Assembly: GCA_020048975.1 (NCBI GenBank)
Contig: JAIFLQ010000036.1
Span: forward strand, 1 to 38,301
Source: Rickettsia sp.
Lineage (GTDB): Bacteria; Pseudomonadota; Alphaproteobacteria; Rickettsiales; Rickettsiaceae
Length of the DNA stretch: 38,301 nucleotides
Direction: 5' to 3'
Shown here: piece by piece, positions 35,717-38,301 of the stretch
Layout of the letters: every line of letters begins with the position of its first letter
How positions within the stretch are numbered: position 1 is the first letter of the stretch
Translations under genes and position numbers: made by a program
The notes under the pieces: generated by a model
The model's database searches: none
Told to the model about the DNA's origin: nothing
What the model saw: the letters and a program-made list of their open reading frames with translations, nothing else

Positions 35717-36735
35717 TGAGTGTTTCAGCTAAAGATATTGCAAAATTAAATGGGGCACAGAAGGTAGCTATAGTTTTACTTTCTCTTTCAGATACTGATG
35801 CTACAAAGATTTTTTCTTTGATGAATGAAGAGGAGATTACTGAAGTGTCTCATGCTATGTCTCATTTAGGTTCTGTGAGTCCTGAAGTAATAGATTCTAT
35901 AATGTCTCAGCTTAATAGTGATCTTATCGGAGATTCGATGTTTTTAGGTAATTTACATACAACAGAGAGATTGCTTGAAAAGGTGTTAGATAAGGATCGT
36001 GTTAATGCTTTAATGGACGAAATAAAAGGTCCGCAGGGCAAGAATACATGGGAAAAATTAGCAAACGTAAATGAAGAGCTTTTGGCCTTGTATTTTAGAA
36101 ATGAGCACCCTCAAACTGCGGCTTTAGTATTATCAAAAATCTCACCTGATCATGCAGCTAAAGTTTTAAGTAATTTACCGGATAGTTTTGCATTTGAGAT
36201 TATTTCTAGAATACTGAGTCTTGGCAATGTAAAGAAAGAAGTGCTTGAGAGAGTTGAAAGAATTCTACGTGTTGAGTTTATTAGTAGTGCGGGCAAAACG
36301 CAGAAAAGCAATAGTTTTGAAATGCTTGCTGAGATTTTTAATAATCTTGACAGGAACAATGAAAGTAAATTTATGAACATGTTAGAAAGCAACATTCCTG
36401 AGGCAGCTGCTAAAATTAAGGATATGATGTTTACGTTTGAAGATTTAGTTAAAATTGATTCCAAAGGTATACAAAGATTACTGCGTGATGTTGAAAAATC
36501 TCGTTTGACGTTGGCTTTAAAAGGAGCTTCAGAAGATTTGAAAAAAATATTATTTGCAAGTATGTCTCAAAGGGCTGCTAAAATTATAGAAGAAGATCTT
36601 ATGTCTCTTGGTTCTGTAAGAGTTAGAGATGTAGATTCTGCAAGAGCTGATGTTGTCATGGTAGCTAAAGCGTTAATAGAGAACGGTGAAATTGATGTAT
36701 CTTTAAATGCAGATGATGAAGAATTAGTAACGTAA
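35716..36735 (+). CDS. fliG: Flagellar motor switch protein FliG
   Basis: FliG links the MS ring to the rotor and takes part in torque generation. The 339-residue product has the N-terminal FliF-binding domain (GAQKVAIVLLSLSD), the middle domain with the EHPQTAALVLSKISPDHAA motif, and the C-terminal domain with MMFTFEDLVKIDSKGIQRLL and the charged helix LRDVEKSRLTLALKGA used at the stator interface. Length is normal. Coupled to fliF by a one-base overlap. Confidence 0.96.
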   Translation: MSVSAKDIAKLNGAQKVAIVLLSLSDTDATKIFSLMNEEEITEVSHAMSHLGSVSPEVIDSIMSQLNSDLIGDSMFLGNLHTTERLLEKVLDKDRVNALMDEIKGPQGKNTWEKLANVNEELLALYFRNEHPQTAALVLSKISPDHAAKVLSNLPDSFAFEIISRILSLGNVKKEVLERVERILRVEFISSAGKTQKSNSFEMLAEIFNNLDRNNESKFMNMLESNIPEAAAKIKDMMFTFEDLVKIDSKGIQRLLRDVEKSRLTLALKGASEDLKKILFASMSQRAAKIIEEDLMSLGSVRVRDVDSARADVVMVAKALIENGEIDVSLNADDEELVT

Positions 36736-36748
36736 TTTTTGGGTTAAT

Positions 36749-37534
36749 ATGGTTAAATATAAAAAATTTATTTTAGATGACTTCCCTAGAACATCTGTTG
36801 TTAACTCTACTGTCTATGATAGAAACACGGATGTAGATGAGTTTATAAATGTCGTGGTTTCTAAACATCTAAACTCTATTGTCGAGGACTCAGGGATGTC
36901 TTTGTTAAACTCGAATAAAGAAAGTAAAGTTACCGATTTATCTGAGAAAGTAATTGACGAATCTTCGGAAAAGTATAACATATCCCCTAATAGTTCAGTA
37001 GATAATTATTTGGTTAATATTGAAGTAACAAAAAAGGAAGAGTATGAAAGGGGGGTTGCAGATACAGTGTCTAAGTATCAACCTTTGCTGGATGATGCTT
37101 CATCAGAAATGCGCTTTGGAACTTTGTTACAGAATAAGCTATCTTTAATTGTTCCGCAGCAAAATGTTGACACGCAAATTGCTAAAGTATCAGCTGAATC
37201 AATATCTTCTATTGCAAGGAAATTACATTTGGTTTTACCAGCAAATTTTGAAGAAATTGTTATTGGAGGGTTAATTGCTAAGCTTAAAAAGTTTTATAAG
37301 GAAGGGGAAATTACTATTACGGTACATCCTGATAGATATGATTTTTGCCAAGAAATTTTACAATCTAATTCGATTCCAGATAAATTTAAGGATAATTTTC
37401 ATATAATCAAGGATAGTAGAATTGGTTTGGATGATTGTAGTTTAGAGTGGCAAAATACAAGACTTGAGTATAATAAAGAACAGTTATCGCAAGAAATTGA
37501 TAAAATAATTGAGCAGTTAAAGACTGCTAGTTAA
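36749..37534 (+). CDS. fliH: Probable flagellar assembly protein FliH
   Basis: FliH regulates the FliI ATPase and delivers export cargo. The 261-residue product has a poorly conserved acidic N-terminal half and a C-terminal half with a long helix, the ITITVHPDRYDFCQEIL strand-helix, and an ending with DDCSLEWQNTRLEYNKEQL, the pattern of FliH/YscL C-termini. The position between fliG and fliN is the standard one for fliH and carries much of the weight. Confidence 0.78.
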   Translation: MVKYKKFILDDFPRTSVVNSTVYDRNTDVDEFINVVVSKHLNSIVEDSGMSLLNSNKESKVTDLSEKVIDESSEKYNISPNSSVDNYLVNIEVTKKEEYERGVADTVSKYQPLLDDASSEMRFGTLLQNKLSLIVPQQNVDTQIAKVSAESISSIARKLHLVLPANFEEIVIGGLIAKLKKFYKEGEITITVHPDRYDFCQEILQSNSIPDKFKDNFHIIKDSRIGLDDCSLEWQNTRLEYNKEQLSQEIDKIIEQLKTAS

Positions 37535-37553
37535 TAAGTTTAGGTGAAAAAAA

Positions 37554-37841
37554 ATGGCAATAAAAGAAGAAAATACTAATAGTAGGGTTGAGCTAACTTT
37601 AGAAGCTCTTTATGACGTTCCTGTACAAGTTTCTGTTGTTCTCGGTAGCACGACTATGTTATTAAGTAATATCTTGAAACTTGGCAAAGGTGCTGTTATT
37701 GAACTCGAACGCACAGTTGGTGAACCTATAGATGTGTATGTTAATAATAAAATAGTTGCTAAGGGAGAAATAGTTATAGTAGATGATAAGATAGGTATAA
37801 CATTAACTGAAGTTGTGCTTCAAGAAAAGGATTACAGATAA
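37554..37841 (+). CDS. fliN: Flagellar motor switch protein FliN
   Basis: FliN forms the lower C-ring. The 95-residue product is essentially one SpoA domain: ALYDVPVQVSVVLGSTTMLL, ILKLGKGAVIELERTVGEP, DVYVNNKIVAKGEIVIVDDK and IGITLTEVV are all in the expected order. It is a short FliN, without the long N-terminal extension found in some species. Last gene of fliF-fliG-fliH-fliN; fliM is not in this window. Confidence 0.94.
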   Translation: MAIKEENTNSRVELTLEALYDVPVQVSVVLGSTTMLLSNILKLGKGAVIELERTVGEPIDVYVNNKIVAKGEIVIVDDKIGITLTEVVLQEKDYR

Positions 37842-38076
37842 TTAAATTAACTATTTACCAGTAATGATAGATAGAAATTTAAATTAATCAAATTTTTCCA
37901 AAATAAAATGGAAATAAGCCAAATAGCTATTGGATTTCTGTAGGAATAGTAATTGGTAAGATCTAAAACAAACTCTAGGGTGGTATGAGGCTAGATCAGA
38001 GACAGGAAACGTATAATTTTGTTGACGATTATGCTCCATATTTTTCTAAAAAACTCTAGTTGAACAGTCAAAATAA
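37842..38076. other. Short non-coding stretch after fliN
   Basis: No ORF of useful size. Two short in-frame fragments (MEISQIAIGFL, and a stretch with DQRQETYNFVDDYAPYF) could be traces of a decayed gene, but neither matches a family I can name. Confidence 0.35.
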
Positions 38077-38132
38077 ATGTTTAAATAAAAACAGCCGCGA
38101 AATAATATTTATGGCTTTTTTTATTTAAACAT
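38077..38132. terminator. Strong bidirectional terminator-like hairpin downstream of fliN
   Basis: atgtttaaataaaaacagcc (38077-38096) pairs with ggctttttttatttaaacat (38113-38132): 20-bp arms with a single mismatch and a 16-base loop. The inner agcc/ggct followed by seven T gives a plus-strand terminator, and the matching A-run would serve the minus strand. Located about 235 bases after fliN. Confidence 0.65.
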
Positions 38133-38301
38133 CAATTGTTTACAGCTGAAGGTTATAGTTCATCTCTTGAAATTCTAAAGTAAAGTGCGACAAACTTATT
38201 TTTGTGAAGCAAATTCAATCTAAATTACTTTAATATTACTAATGAACATGTTTTTTTAGCAAACTGCCTAGTATTAAACGTTACAAGATTTCCGTGGTAT
38301 T
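38133..38301. other. Right edge of the window, nothing recognised
   Basis: On the minus strand one frame is open for about 24 codons from the window edge and then stops. It may be the end of a gene lying beyond the window or chance. I see no RNA gene or repeat here. Confidence 0.3.

Overview
The window looks like a chromosomal segment of a flagellated, host-associated alphaproteobacterium of the order Rickettsiales. The evidence is a strongly AT-rich base composition, rvh-type type IV secretion genes (virB8, virB9 and a probable virB7), an NtrY/NtrX pair with no recognisable sigma-54 contact motif, an acpS / murC-murB-ddl-ftsQ block, a petABC (cytochrome bc1) cluster, ccmAB and lepB-rnc-era. 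It also carries flagellar genes (fliI; fliF-fliG-fliH-fliN), which most Rickettsia lack but several protist- and arthropod-associated Rickettsiales have. All assignments come from reading translations and motifs; no database search was run.

Layout. 1-5.1 kb: a repeat-rich left edge, virB8-virB9 on the minus strand, a 1.2 kb gene-poor gap holding a 33-residue membrane mini-protein with a strong Shine-Dalgarno, a BrnQ-type transporter, a probable VirB7 lipoprotein, and rpoZ. 5.2-12.7 kb: an alpha/beta hydrolase with a near-consensus promoter, then dusB, a small Fis-like gene, ntrY, ntrX and a very long pentapeptide-repeat lipoprotein. 12.7-17.4 kb: acpS, then the tight murC-murB-ddl-ftsQ operon ending at a hairpin. 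17.7-21 kb: a plsC-like acyltransferase, a broken esterase lipoprotein gene, a small lipoprotein, a phasin, a UbiK/BMFP-like protein and BolA. 21-23.6 kb: an EAL-domain protein followed by fliI. 24-30.9 kb (minus strand): lepB-rnc-era, petA-petB-petC, a small membrane protein of unknown function, and ccmA-ccmB. 31-37.8 kb (plus strand): aconitase, a DUF4870-like membrane protein, fliF-fliG-fliH-fliN, and a long terminator-like inverted repeat.

Functional picture. The genes cover respiration (bc1, cytochrome c maturation, aconitase), peptidoglycan precursor synthesis and division, envelope two-component signalling, type IV secretion and the flagellar base/export ATPase. An apparently catalytic EAL phosphodiesterase beside fliI suggests a c-di-GMP input. 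Signs of ongoing decay are present: cytochrome b has lost about one transmembrane helix and is frameshifted while petA and petC are intact; an esterase shows the same kind of internal deletion plus frameshift; and a GC-richer dispersed inverted-repeat element recurs in at least four intergenic places.

Most worth a second look: the disrupted petB, the NtrX without GAFTGA, the mini-protein at 2268-2369, the VirB7 candidate, the giant pentapeptide lipoprotein, the dispersed repeat family, and an intrinsic-terminator-like hairpin inside the gene upstream of petA. I did not find a clear, wholly new defence or mobile system.
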